From the NCBI RefSeq assembly GCF_025717535.1, contig NZ_JAJIRO010000006.1, positions 62,001 through 126,000 of the forward strand: a DNA stretch of 64,000 nucleotides, read 5' to 3'. A program made the position numbers and the translations under genes. Within the stretch, counting starts at the first letter, position 1. Each line of letters starts with the position of its first letter. Origin of the DNA: Paucibacter sp. Y2R2-4 (lineage in GTDB: Bacteria > Pseudomonadota > Gammaproteobacteria > Burkholderiales > Burkholderiaceae_C). Below the pieces are notes generated by a model, which was not told where the DNA came from, did not search any database, and saw only the letters and a program-made list of their open reading frames with translations. This document shows positions 8,291-16,553 of this stretch, piece after piece.

Positions 8291-10191
8291 TGAGACCGGC
8301 GGGCGTTGAGGTGCGGCTCGAAGCCGGGCTGCAGGGGCAAACACGGCGGGTCAGTACGTCGTTGCTGGTCTCCTTGCTCGCGCATGCCTTGCTCTTGAGC
8401 CTGAGTTTTGGCGGCCAAGGCATGGGCTTGCCGGGCCTGGATTTGCCCTGGCAAAAGCGCCGCTTGGCGGCCGATGACATCCAGGTTCGGCTGCAGCCGG
8501 CGCCGCCCAAAGCGCAAGAGGAGGCAGACCCTTCGCCAACTGCCCCGGAGTCTGCTGCGCCGCCCGAGCCGCCCGCCAGCGCAGCGGGCGAGTTGCAAGT
8601 TGTCGAACTGAGTGTTGCCAAGGCATTGCCCCGCGTGGTTCCCGCGCGTGCGGCGCTCGGCAAGACCGACGATGTTTTGGTCTCGCCGTCTGCAGATCCA
8701 TTGCCTGAAGCCCAGTCTGACGCACAGCCTGAGGCGCCTGTGGCGCCCGCCGCCCCGGCCTTGCTGGCCCTGGATCAGCCGGATCTGAATCGCTGGCGTG
8801 TGCCCAGCCCGCCCATCACTTCCGCCCCGGCACTGGCCGCCACAGCCAGCAGCCCGAGCGCCTCGATGCCAGACCTCAGCGCAGCTTATGCGCAGGCTTT
8901 GAAGGCCGAGAAAGAGGCGCAGCAGCGAGCCGAGGAGAAAGCGCAGGAGGAAGCTCAAAAGCTCGCGCGGGAACAGCGTGAACAAGCCGAACGCCTGGCC
9001 TTGCAACTCAAACAAGAGCGCGCCGAGGCCGAGCGGCGAGAGCAAGCGCTTCAGCAAGCCTTGCGGGCAGCGGCGGAACAGAAGCTGGAATTGGCGCGCC
9101 AAGAGGCGGCCCAGTTAGAGGCCGCGCGTAGGGAAGCTGCACGTGCCGAAGCTGCTCGATTGGAGGCGGCCCGTCTCGAAGCGCTGCAGCGTCAGGAAGC
9201 CGCCAAGCAAGCCGCGCTGCGGCAAGAGCTGGAACGGCAGGCGGCGGCCAAGCAGGAGTTGGCGCGTCTGGAGGCTGCCCGCGTGGAAGAGGCCCGCGCT
9301 CAAGCCGAGCGTTTGGACTTGGCTCGCCAAGCGGCGGCCAAGCAGGAGCTGGAACGCGCCGAGGCAGCTCGCCTGGCTGCCGCCAAGCAAGAGGCGGCAC
9401 GTTTGGAAGCTGCCCGTGCGGAAGCGGCCAAAGTCGAGGCGGCCCGCTTGGCCGCCGTGCAGCAGCAACAGCAACAAGAGGCTGCGCGGCAAGAGGCCGC
9501 CCGACAAGAAGCGGCAAAACAAGCAGCCGCTCGCCAAGAGGCGGTGCGACAGGAAGCGGCAAGGCAGGAGGCCGCCCGACAAGAAGCCGCTCGGCAAGAG
9601 GCCGCCCGTCAGGAGGCTGCCCGCCAAGAAAAGGCCAAGCATGACGCAGCCCGTGCGCAGCTGGACGCCGAGCGCGCGGAGCAAGACGCGCGTCGCGAAG
9701 CGGCCCGCCGTGCCATGGGGCGGCAATTGGACGAAGAAGCGGCCCGCCGTGATGCCGCAGCGGCCGCAGCAGCTCAACAGGCGCCGACACGGCCCTTGGC
9801 GTCCCAGGACACAAGGCCGCCACTTCCTTCGGCCAGCAGCCTGCGCCGCGGTCGCTTGTTTGGCCGCAGCGACCCGAATGCCGAGTTGATCCAGTACGCC
9901 GAGCTCTGGAGCCGGAAGCTCCAACTGAATCAGACCTTTGACATGGTCCGCGAGGCCGCCAAGAAGCCGCACCGCACGCCGCTGGTGACGGTGGCGGTGC
10001 GCAGCGATGGCTCGGTGGAGTCGGTCACTTTTGTGCTGTCCAGCGGTGTGGCCGAGATCGATGAGTCCATTCGTCGCATCATCCAGAGTCAGGCGCCGTA
10101 TCCGCCCTTCTCGCCGGCCCTAGCGCGTGAATTCGACGTCATCGAGATCCGCCGCAGCTGGGGCTTTGATACGGCGATTCGCTTGTATTGA
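8290..10191 (+). CDS. TonB/TolA-like energy transducer with long alanine-rich coiled coil
   Basis: A 633-residue envelope protein. One transmembrane helix (residues about 22-42) carries the S-x3-H motif (Ser28, His32) by which TonB and TolA contact ExbB/D or TolQ/R. A Pro/Ala linker follows, then a coiled coil of about 270 residues (about 200-485) built of EAAR/QEAAR-type units, as in TolA domain II. The last 110 residues (from SDPNAELIQYAELWSRK to the end) form a TonB/TolA C-terminal domain with the strands LVTVAVRSDGSVESVTFVLSSG. The role is inferred to be coupling the proton motive force to an outer-membrane process. It is longer than normal TonB (about 240) or TolA (about 420), and no exbBD or tolQR genes are adjacent. 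ATG overlaps the stop of a possible leader peptide. Confidence 0.8.
   Translation: MRPAGVEVRLEAGLQGQTRRVSTSLLVSLLAHALLLSLSFGGQGMGLPGLDLPWQKRRLAADDIQVRLQPAPPKAQEEADPSPTAPESAAPPEPPASAAGELQVVELSVAKALPRVVPARAALGKTDDVLVSPSADPLPEAQSDAQPEAPVAPAAPALLALDQPDLNRWRVPSPPITSAPALAATASSPSASMPDLSAAYAQALKAEKEAQQRAEEKAQEEAQKLAREQREQAERLALQLKQERAEAERREQALQQALRAAAEQKLELARQEAAQLEAARREAARAEAARLEAARLEALQRQEAAKQAALRQELERQAAAKQELARLEAARVEEARAQAERLDLARQAAAKQELERAEAARLAAAKQEAARLEAARAEAAKVEAARLAAVQQQQQQEAARQEAARQEAAKQAAARQEAVRQEAARQEAARQEAARQEAARQEAARQEKAKHDAARAQLDAERAEQDARREAARRAMGRQLDEEAARRDAAAAAAAQQAPTRPLASQDTRPPLPSASSLRRGRLFGRSDPNAELIQYAELWSRKLQLNQTFDMVREAAKKPHRTPLVTVAVRSDGSVESVTFVLSSGVAEIDESIRRIIQSQAPYPPFSPALAREFDVIEIRRSWGFDTAIRLY
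9463..9636 (+). repeat. 15-bp in-gene tandem repeat encoding QEAAR
   Basis: Within the TonB/TolA-like gene, about ten imperfect 15-bp units encode QEAAR (with AKQAA and QEAVR variants), preceded by a CAG/CAA run giving six glutamines. Third-codon positions vary between units, so the repeat is partly aged, but several units are nearly identical. Slippage here would change coiled-coil length in 5-residue steps. Confidence 0.75.
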
Positions 10192-10296
10192 GGGGTACTT
10201 TTTCACTCCGCACTTGCCCGCACTTGCAAAAGGCGAGCAAGTCGAAGAAGCTAGCGCGTCTTTTCCTTGCACCTGCAAAAAGCACGAGGAGCCGCC

Positions 10297-10602
10297 ATGC
10301 CTAACTTTGTCACCGGACAGGAAATTTCGACTTCGGAGTCCAATGTTGAAGTCACCGTGACCCCCAGCAGTCCGCTGCCGCCGGGGCGACATAAGTTTCA
10401 GCTGGTGGTGGTGGACGACTCCGGCAATCAATCGGAACCGGCGACCGTCGAGATCGTCGTCATCGACGACAAAAAGCCCACCGCCGTCATTGATGCGCCG
10501 GCCACCGTGCCCTTTGGCGCTTCATTCAAACTCTCGGGGGCGCGCTCCTCGGATCTGCCGCCAGGCAAGATCGTGCGCTACCAGTGGCTGCGCCTGAGCT
10601 GA
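10297..10602 (+). CDS. Small Ig/PKD-like domain protein
   Basis: A 101-residue protein whose sequence resembles a single beta-sandwich: VEVTVTPSSPLPPGRHKFQLVVVDDSGNQS, then ATVEIVVIDDKKPTAVIDAP and ending KIVRYQWLRLS. The GRHKFQLVVVDDSGN pattern resembles PKD or Ig-like repeats found in larger extracellular proteins, yet no signal peptide or membrane segment is present, so it may stay in the cytoplasm or use a non-classical export route. The start at 10297 is supported by CGAGGAG seven bases upstream. The function is unknown. Same-strand neighbours are the TonB/TolA-like gene and the DUF1428 gene. Confidence 0.65.
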   Translation: MPNFVTGQEISTSESNVEVTVTPSSPLPPGRHKFQLVVVDDSGNQSEPATVEIVVIDDKKPTAVIDAPATVPFGASFKLSGARSSDLPPGKIVRYQWLRLS

Positions 10603-10628
10603 GGCCTCTGAGTGGTGGAGTCGCTGAT

Positions 10629-10985
10629 ATGGACTATGTGGACGGATTCGTGATCGCCGTGCCCGAGGCAAACAAAGAGCGCTATCGCGCTTTTGCTTCC
10701 TTGGCCGCGCCTGTCTTCAAGGACCATGGGGCGCTCAGCGTTGTGGAATGTTGGAGCGATGATGTGCCTGAGGGCACGCTGACCTCGTTCACGATGGCAG
10801 TTCAACGCAAGCCCGATGAGGCGGTGGTGTTCTCTTGGATCACTTGGCCGTCCAAAGAGGTGCGAGACCGCGGCATGCCGGCCGCGATGCAAGACCCACG
10901 CCTGAGCGGCGTCGATCCGAGTCAGCTGCCTTTCGATGGCAAGCGCATGATCTTCGGCGGCTTCAAGGTGCTGCTGCAGGCCTGA
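10629..10985 (+). CDS. DUF1428 (YbaA-like) family protein
   Basis: A 118-residue cytoplasmic protein of the DUF1428 family, a ferredoxin-like (dimeric alpha-beta barrel) fold. Diagnostic parts are MDYVDGFVIAVPEANKERY, HGALSVVECWSDDVPEG, VVFSWITWPSKEVRDRG and the C-terminal FDGKRMIFGGFKVLL. E. coli YbaA is the known relative, also of unknown function. GGAG at 10617-10620 places the start at ATG 10629. Length and motifs are normal for the family. Confidence 0.88.
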   Translation: MDYVDGFVIAVPEANKERYRAFASLAAPVFKDHGALSVVECWSDDVPEGTLTSFTMAVQRKPDEAVVFSWITWPSKEVRDRGMPAAMQDPRLSGVDPSQLPFDGKRMIFGGFKVLLQA

Positions 10986-11040
10986 TCAGGCCCGTGATTC
11001 AATTCAGTGAGTTCTCAACACCTGTTTGGAGGAGCCCCGC

Positions 11041-11256
11041 ATGTCCGACTCAGCCCCCGTCAAAGGGCCCGCATCCTATTTCCCGTCGATCGAGAAAAAG
11101 TATGGCCAACCGATCGAGCATTGGTTGAGCTTGGTCGCGGGTTTGCAGGGCATGAAGCATATGGAGCGCGTGGCTTGGCTGAAGTCCGAGCATGGCCTCG
11201 GGCATGGCCACGCCAATGCCATCGTCGCCCATGTCATGGCGAAGGATGCCTCTTAA
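11041..11256 (+). CDS. DUF4287 domain protein
   Basis: A 71-residue protein matching the DUF4287 domain: YFPSIEKKYGQPIEHWLSL, then a helix with WLKSEHGLGHGHANAIVAH. Proteins with this small helical domain often carry an additional DUF5655 part; here the domain stands alone. TTGGAGG ends about eight bases before the ATG, a strong ribosome-binding site. The cellular role is unknown. It is the last plus-strand gene before the convergent copper locus. Confidence 0.8.
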   Translation: MSDSAPVKGPASYFPSIEKKYGQPIEHWLSLVAGLQGMKHMERVAWLKSEHGLGHGHANAIVAHVMAKDAS

Positions 11257-11283
11257 GGCGGGCTTGGTCTGGGTTTGAAAAAA

Positions 11284-11315
11284 AGCCCCCGGCGGAACGA
11301 AGTCGGCCGGGGGCT
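11284..11315 (-). terminator. Strong Rho-independent terminator, minus strand
   Basis: AGCCCCCGGC (11284-11293) pairs perfectly with GCCGGGGGCT (11306-11315). Read on the minus strand the stem is followed directly by a run of T (seven A on the plus strand at 11277-11283). It therefore best terminates leftward transcription from the copper operon, 456 bases beyond its last stop codon, and may act weakly as a two-way terminator for the DUF4287 gene. Confidence 0.75.
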
Positions 11316-11771
11316 GTGAAAAGCGCGTGACGCTGCCCTGAGGACATGGCCAGCTCGATGCTCAATGATCAGGGCTGACTTGTAGGGCTGCAGCGTGGAA
11401 GACGTAGCAAAAACTGACTTGCGCTGGCAGTGCGTGGCGAGGCTTGCCGGTGAGGGCAGGCAGCCTGGGCGCTGTGAAACCTGGGGAAGAGACAGATAGA
11501 CAGAGACAGACAAAGACAGAGGGAGGCAGAAGCAAAAGCGCTGCTGAACTCTGGTGAGGCCTCAGGCTGCTGGTGCAGAGCCCGGACAAGGCATTCGCGC
11601 TTGCGCCAGTCGGGCGGGGTGGCAGTCGAGAGAGGTCTGAGGCCGTGAGTTCATGTTTCACATCTTCGCAGGCCGCGGCGTCTCAAATTCCTCAAGAACC
11701 GGGGGCAAATCGCGCCTGATTGTTGGCCGGTTTTCGCCGCCTTTTCTGAGCAATATGTCCGGGAGTTGGCT
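11316..11771. other. Intergenic stretch without a credible gene
   Basis: About 450 bases between the terminator and the end of the thioredoxin-like gene. No coding frame here has family resemblance or a ribosome site. The one notable part is a purine-rich tract at about 11488-11530 made of GACA/GACAGA repeats (pyrimidine-rich on the minus strand). If the copper operon is read to the terminator, this is its 3' untranslated region. Confidence 0.5.
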
Positions 11772-12311
11772 TCAGCGAGGCTTGCTGTCCAACCAGGCGC
11801 GCAACTCAGTGGCATCCGGCGGCCCGACGACGAATCGCGCCGCGGAACCGGGCTTCAGCAGGGCGATATAAGGAGTCATGCCGCGCCACTGCGGGTTGAC
11901 GGCATAACGCAGCGCGGCCGATTGACCCTCAAAAGCCATCAGACGATCAGCTTTGCGGTAGTGCGGATTGCTCAGCAGCGCCGCGTCATCAGTTCCCGGC
12001 TCTTGATCGATCACGACCGCAATGACGGGGACTTTCAAGCGCTGCCTTTGCCGGTTTGCCGCCAAATCTTGCAGAACGCCCGGGCAATGAACGCAATCGG
12101 TGCTGGAGAAGACCACGATGGCGGGCTGCTTCAACTGGGCTTGCAGTTGCTGCCATTCCTCGGCGCGAAAAGCTTCCACTTGCTTGGGCGCGGCCTGGGC
12201 GGCCAGCGAGAACAGGCTGGCCGCGACTGCGGCCCCAAGCCGGCGAGCCCAAACTCTTTGGCCCGAAGCCCGCGCTTGCCAATGCTTATCAGTGATGCAA
12301 TGAAATGACAT
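11772..12311 (-). CDS. Periplasmic thioredoxin-like protein of the copper locus
   Basis: A 179-residue protein with an N-terminal export signal (RRLGAAVAASLFSLAAQAA) and a thioredoxin-like core: PAIVVFSSTDCVHCPGVLQDL contains the CxxC pair Cys-Val-His-Cys. The following VPVIAVVIDQEPG and the cis-Pro-like MTPYIALLKPG fit the fold. It is shorter than DsbC-type isomerases. The start ATG at 12311 lies inside the end of the upstream Asp-box gene (23-base overlap), so the two are translated together. A role in reducing cysteines of copper-binding partners is inferred from context. Confidence 0.72.
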   Translation of the reverse strand: MSFHCITDKHWQARASGQRVWARRLGAAVAASLFSLAAQAAPKQVEAFRAEEWQQLQAQLKQPAIVVFSSTDCVHCPGVLQDLAANRQRQRLKVPVIAVVIDQEPGTDDAALLSNPHYRKADRLMAFEGQSAALRYAVNPQWRGMTPYIALLKPGSAARFVVGPPDATELRAWLDSKPR

Positions 12312-13560
12312 GGGTCTTCTCCGCCGTGCGCCACAGCGCGTAGATTCCGCTGCCGCCCGCCTCACGGCGCTGCAGCAAGCGAGGGTGGTCGTTGTCGGAG
12401 GCACTGCTGGCCAGCTCCTTCAGCTCAAAACTTTTGCCGCCATCCTTGGAGAGCCAAGCGCGCAAGCGGTGGAGTCGGCCATCAAAGCTGCGCCAAACGA
12501 TGGCCAGTTCTTCGCCGTGAGCCGCGAGGTCGGCATGCTCGGCGGCTTCGTCCGGCAAGGCGCGCACCACGCCCTGGGGACGGCCGTCCGGATCCAAACG
12601 TCCGTAACGCACTGCGCCCACGCCATCGCGCAGCCCAAACCAAACCGCGTGGTAGCCGCCTCGGGGCTCGTCAGGCACCAGCCCAGGCCCGTGGTGCGGG
12701 CAGCCATCGACCGCCCATTGGTCTTGGGTGGCGCGCTGCAGCGTTGGCGCTTCGCCTTGCAACAGGGCAAAAGCATGGTCGCGCTGGTTCGGCTCAAACA
12801 CATGGCGCCAGAGCGCTGCCATGCCGCCCTCGGGCGTGGGGCTCAGGGCGATGCGGCAGCACTCGCAGCTGTGGTCGGCCAGCTTCAGGTCTGGCCCGAA
12901 GCTGGCTCCGCCGTCCTTGGATTCGTTGCGATAAAGGGCCGCGCCCCGGTAGGCTTGTTTGCGAGCCTTGCTGCTTTCGATATCACGCTTGTCGATCCAG
13001 ACCGTGTGCAGCAGGCCCTGGGCATCAAAGGCGATGCTTTCGAAACGGTGCGTGATCAGTTGCCGGTCAGCATGCACGGTGACGGGCGCCGCAAAAGTCT
13101 GGCCGCCGTCAATGGAGCGCAGCAAGCGGATCTCGCCGGTATAGGGCTTGCTGAGCGGCTTGGTGTAGCTGATCACCCCCCAGTTTTTGGGGCCGTAAAA
13201 AGCCAGCTTGGGGCGGTTTTCTCCGTCCGCAGACACCGTGTCGGCGCCGATGTCCAAGAGGCGAAGCGCGCCCCAGCTTTGCCCCAGGTCTGCGCTGCTT
13301 TGAACGAACAAGCGACCCTGTGCGTCCAGCCCGGTGATCCAAAGATCGCCATTCGGTGCGAAGGCCGCGCCGGTGCCCAGAGCGATTTTCTTAGGCTTGG
13401 GAATGGGCTTGGACTCGGCCGGCTTCTCGGCGGCCGCTTGAGGCGCTGCGGCCGAAGCCGTCGTGCTGGCGTGCATGGCGTGCTGGGCCTGCGCTGCGGA
13501 CAGGCCCAGGCCCATCAGCGCAGCCGTCAGCCAGTTTCGGAGCAGTTGAAGTCTTCGCAT
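12289..13560 (-). CDS. Exported Asp-box (sialidase-like) protein with CECC motif
   Basis: A 423-residue exported protein; residues 1-25 (MRRLQLLRNWLTAALMGLG and AAQA) are a signal peptide. The body looks like a six-bladed propeller with Asp-box motifs: SSADLGQSWG, SIDGGQTFA, SKDGGASFG and SKDGGKSFE. Between blades lies DHSCECCRIALSP, a cluster of three cysteines that could bind metal. The catalytic Arg triad and Glu/Tyr of true sialidases are not evident, so sialidase activity is doubtful. It follows the TonB receptor by 16 bases and sits in a copper locus, so a copper-handling role is a reasonable inference. Confidence 0.72.
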   Translation of the reverse strand: MRRLQLLRNWLTAALMGLGLSAAQAQHAMHASTTASAAAPQAAAEKPAESKPIPKPKKIALGTGAAFAPNGDLWITGLDAQGRLFVQSSADLGQSWGALRLLDIGADTVSADGENRPKLAFYGPKNWGVISYTKPLSKPYTGEIRLLRSIDGGQTFAAPVTVHADRQLITHRFESIAFDAQGLLHTVWIDKRDIESSKARKQAYRGAALYRNESKDGGASFGPDLKLADHSCECCRIALSPTPEGGMAALWRHVFEPNQRDHAFALLQGEAPTLQRATQDQWAVDGCPHHGPGLVPDEPRGGYHAVWFGLRDGVGAVRYGRLDPDGRPQGVVRALPDEAAEHADLAAHGEELAIVWRSFDGRLHRLRAWLSKDGGKSFELKELASSASDNDHPRLLQRREAGGSGIYALWRTAEKTHVISLHH

Positions 13561-13576
13561 GGGCTGGGCCTTTCTC

Positions 13577-15991
13577 TCAGTAGCTGGCGCGCAGTTCGGT
13601 GAACACCGTGCGGCCAGGGTAGGGGTGGGCTTGGTAGCCGCGGCTGTCGAAGGCATTGTCCAGGCCCAGCGCCAATTCCAGCTTGGGGCTGAACTTGTAG
13701 CTGGTACGCAGGTCCACAAAGGTGAAGGAAGACACGCCGCCATAGACGTTCGGGTTCACATCGAGGTTATAGGCGTCGTTATAAGCCCGCCCGGAGTAGC
13801 GCACCCCCACGCTGCCCATCCAATGTCCGTCGGGCCGGTAGGCTGCCAGCACATTGGCTCGCACCTTGGGCACGCGCAGCCACCATTGGCCCACGCTTTG
13901 CGGGTCGCGAGCGTTGGCCACGACCTTGGAGTGCGCGAAGGCGGCGTTGGCGTCCAGGCTCAGGCCCTTGAGGAACAAGTCTTGGGTTTGCCAGACGAAT
14001 TCCACGCCATAGGTGCGCACACGATCAACGTTAGACACACGGGTCACGTTCGGCAGCACCGAGATGTCGGTCTGGCGCAAGATGCTGTCGCTGACCTCGT
14101 CGTGGAATAAAGAGACACGCAGGCGCTGCAGCTCCCAGTCTTGCTCCAGGCTGAACTCCAGTGCGTCTGAGCGTTCGGGCTTCAGGTTCGGGTCGCTCTG
14201 GGTTTGCGCGGTGGCGGTGACCGTGCCGTTGTACAGCTCTTCCACATTGGGGAAACGCACACCGCGCCCGTAGCTGGCTTTCAGCAGCGTATCGGGCAGG
14301 GCTTGCCAGGCCAGCGAGGCCTTGGGCGAGCTGCCGCTGAGTTTGCGGCTGTCGTAGGGCACGATCTTGTTGAAGCTGCCATCGCCTGTGGATTCACAGC
14401 TGAAACCGGCGGCCGGCTTGCAGCTGCTAATGCGCAGCAATTGCTCGCCGTCCATGCTGCGGAACTGCTCTTGGCGCAGACCCAGGGTCAGGGTGAGCTC
14501 GTCTTGCAGCTTCCAGGCGTCTTGCACATAGGCGGCAAAGACCTCGGTGCGGCCTCGGTAGCGCTGAGTCAGCACGGTTTCGGTATTGCGCCAGTCGCTG
14601 GCCGAGGTGCTGGGGCTGTCCAGCTGGTAGCTGTTGTGATGCAGACCCAGCACCAGGCTGTGGCGGCCCTGACCCCAGTCGCCGGCCACCGGCGTGTAAG
14701 CGGCTTGCACTTCAAAAGTGTCCCAGCCGGTGCCGTCGCGGCGCGTCCAGCTGCCGGCGCCGCCAACTTGCGCTTGCGGCTCGGGCATGTTGGCCTGGCG
14801 CGCAATGTCTTTCAGGATGCGGTAGTTGGAGTAAACGACCGAGGCGTTCCATCCGGTCGGGCGCTTGCTTTTGAGCGTCAGGCCGGCATGGCGGTGCAGC
14901 TCTTCGCGATTGGAGGGGGCAAAGGCCGTGTCGGGGATGACAAAGCGGTTCGTGCCGTCGCTGACCGTGCCGGACCATACGGTGTTGCCTGCCGAGTCAC
15001 GCAAAAAGGGGCGATTGCTGTTTTGCGTGTCATTGGTCCAAAAGCCCAGCATGGCACTGCCCAGCAGTTCGGGTGTGAAGGCATAGCCGGCCTTCAGCTT
15101 GAGGGTGTCTTGCACCGTGTGATCGATGGCGCCGCCGCTGGCGCCAAAGATGGCGCGGGCCTGGCCCTTGGGGTCGAGGTCGTACTGAATGCCGGTGACG
15201 CGCTTGTCGCCGGGCTTGGCCGGGTCGAAGCTGCCGGTCTTGGCATTGACGCCGGCGGTGTAGTAATTCATCGGCTGCGAGGTCGAGTCTTGATGGTTCA
15301 GCGTGGCGCTGAACCACAGGCCCGAATCCAGCCGGTTGCCCACATAGGCCGAGGCCTGGCCGCCCGCGTAGCGCTCAGACAAGCCGTATTGCGAGAAGCT
15401 CTGGCTGTAGCCGGTCAAGCGTGCCGAGGCTTCAAGTTTTGTGGGCTCACGCTCGGTGGTAACCACGGTGGTGCCGATCGAGTTGCCCGGGTAAATGGCC
15501 GAGAAGGGACCGTAGAGCATGTCTACCCGAGCGATGGCTTCGGGGGTGATCATGTTCCAGCGCGGGCCGTCAAAGCGGCCCAGGAAGTTGCTGATCAGGT
15601 AGCCGTCCACATAGGCCAGGCCGCGGCCCGGCTGCAAGGTGCCAAAGCTGCGGCCGCCGATCATTGAGTTGCGGTCGCCGATATAGCGCTTGCGAATGCT
15701 GGTGTTGGGCATGTACTTCAGCGCGTCTTCAGGGTTGAAGAGGTTCTGGTCGCGCAGGTCTTCGGCGGTCTTGCTGACGCTATTGCTGGGCAGGTTGGCG
15801 GCCAAGCCCGAACGCAGGGCGACGCCATTGACCAAGACCGGGGCGAGTTGGCCCTCGGTGGCGACGCCCTGGGCCTGGGCTTTTTGTTGAAGGCTGGTCA
15901 GGCAGAGCGTGGCGAGGGTCAGCGTGGCCAAGCTCTGGCGCTTGAGGCGAAGGGCAGGAAACGAATTGGTGGAGCGAGAGATTGAATACAT
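13577..15991 (-). CDS. TonB-dependent receptor, probable copper receptor
   Basis: An 804-residue outer-membrane receptor with a long signal peptide ending in QKAQA, a plug domain (PVLVNGVALRS, TAEDLRDQNLFNPEDALKYM, RGLAYVDGYLI, IARVDMLYGPFSAIYPGNS) and a 22-strand-type barrel ending in the aromatic residue of LRASY. It lies 122 bases after a DUF2946 gene and a PCu(A)C chaperone and before a CECC protein, an arrangement that matches copper-regulated receptors such as Bordetella BfrG. The start ATG at 15991 gives a normal signal peptide; a longer frame to 16060 is less likely. Copper (or a copper complex) as substrate is inferred from context. Confidence 0.85.
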   Translation of the reverse strand: MYSISRSTNSFPALRLKRQSLATLTLATLCLTSLQQKAQAQGVATEGQLAPVLVNGVALRSGLAANLPSNSVSKTAEDLRDQNLFNPEDALKYMPNTSIRKRYIGDRNSMIGGRSFGTLQPGRGLAYVDGYLISNFLGRFDGPRWNMITPEAIARVDMLYGPFSAIYPGNSIGTTVVTTEREPTKLEASARLTGYSQSFSQYGLSERYAGGQASAYVGNRLDSGLWFSATLNHQDSTSQPMNYYTAGVNAKTGSFDPAKPGDKRVTGIQYDLDPKGQARAIFGASGGAIDHTVQDTLKLKAGYAFTPELLGSAMLGFWTNDTQNSNRPFLRDSAGNTVWSGTVSDGTNRFVIPDTAFAPSNREELHRHAGLTLKSKRPTGWNASVVYSNYRILKDIARQANMPEPQAQVGGAGSWTRRDGTGWDTFEVQAAYTPVAGDWGQGRHSLVLGLHHNSYQLDSPSTSASDWRNTETVLTQRYRGRTEVFAAYVQDAWKLQDELTLTLGLRQEQFRSMDGEQLLRISSCKPAAGFSCESTGDGSFNKIVPYDSRKLSGSSPKASLAWQALPDTLLKASYGRGVRFPNVEELYNGTVTATAQTQSDPNLKPERSDALEFSLEQDWELQRLRVSLFHDEVSDSILRQTDISVLPNVTRVSNVDRVRTYGVEFVWQTQDLFLKGLSLDANAAFAHSKVVANARDPQSVGQWWLRVPKVRANVLAAYRPDGHWMGSVGVRYSGRAYNDAYNLDVNPNVYGGVSSFTFVDLRTSYKFSPKLELALGLDNAFDSRGYQAHPYPGRTVFTELRASY

Positions 15992-16113
15992 GGTCGAACA
16001 AGCAGTGCGGCGGCCGCATCGGTGCGCGCAAACAAGCGTGCACGGCGAGGGTCGCGGCATTCAAAAGGGAGAGAGGGGCGGCGCCGCGATGCAGCGTCGC
16101 CCAGGCGGGCTTG

Positions 16114-16536
16114 TCAGACCGAGTGAGGGGGCGCGCGAGATTGCGCCGGGGCCCAGGCATGGCCGGTTCGCGGGGCGCTGTAGAAGCGCTCGGGCATCGC
16201 AAACTGCAGGCCGCTCAGCAGCAAGGGCGTTTGCGCTGCGGGCGGTGGAGGGGCCAGGTCTTGCGCATGCAGCGCGCAATAGGGGCAAGTCGAAAACAAA
16301 CCGTGAACGGCCGCTTCTGAGTCTTGCTCAGCCGCTTGAGTGGCCAGCACCGATTGCGCCGCGCGAGGCGACACCACACTGCTGCGGCACACCTGGCTCC
16401 AGGCCACCACATCGCCACGCGCATGCGCCAGCGCCTGCGACAAGGCAGGGGCGAGCGCGGCCAGCAGGAAGGTCACGAGGACCAGCCAGCGGCTTGCAGC
16501 AGAGGGACGAAAGGGATGGAGCGCTGAGCTTTGCAC
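16114..16536 (-). CDS. DUF2946 protein, CruR-like copper-responsive upstream ORF
   Basis: A 140-residue protein. It has a hydrophobic N-terminal segment (WLVLVTFLLAALAPALSQA), a central CPYC motif in LFSTCPYCALHAQDLAPPPP, and the C-terminal signature RTGHAWAPAQSRAPP that marks DUF2946. In Bordetella a DUF2946 ORF (CruR) just upstream of a TonB receptor is reported to act as a copper-sensing upstream ORF through its CxxC motif. Position and motifs here match. The frame begins with GTG at 16536; no Shine-Dalgarno is visible and a TAGAAT -10-like box lies only seven bases upstream, so translation may be leaderless or the promoter assignment may be wrong. Confidence 0.8.
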   Translation of the reverse strand: MQSSALHPFRPSAASRWLVLVTFLLAALAPALSQALAHARGDVVAWSQVCRSSVVSPRAAQSVLATQAAEQDSEAAVHGLFSTCPYCALHAQDLAPPPPAAQTPLLLSGLQFAMPERFYSAPRTGHAWAPAQSRAPPHSV

Positions 16537-16553
16537 GGCGGCGATTCTAGCGA

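Noticed and set aside
9463-9636. CRISPR-like or satellite repeat
   Set aside because: The units are in-frame codons of a coiled coil with no spacers.
11362-11661. 99-codon minus-strand frame over the GACAGA tract
   Set aside because: Low-complexity translation without ribosome site or family resemblance.
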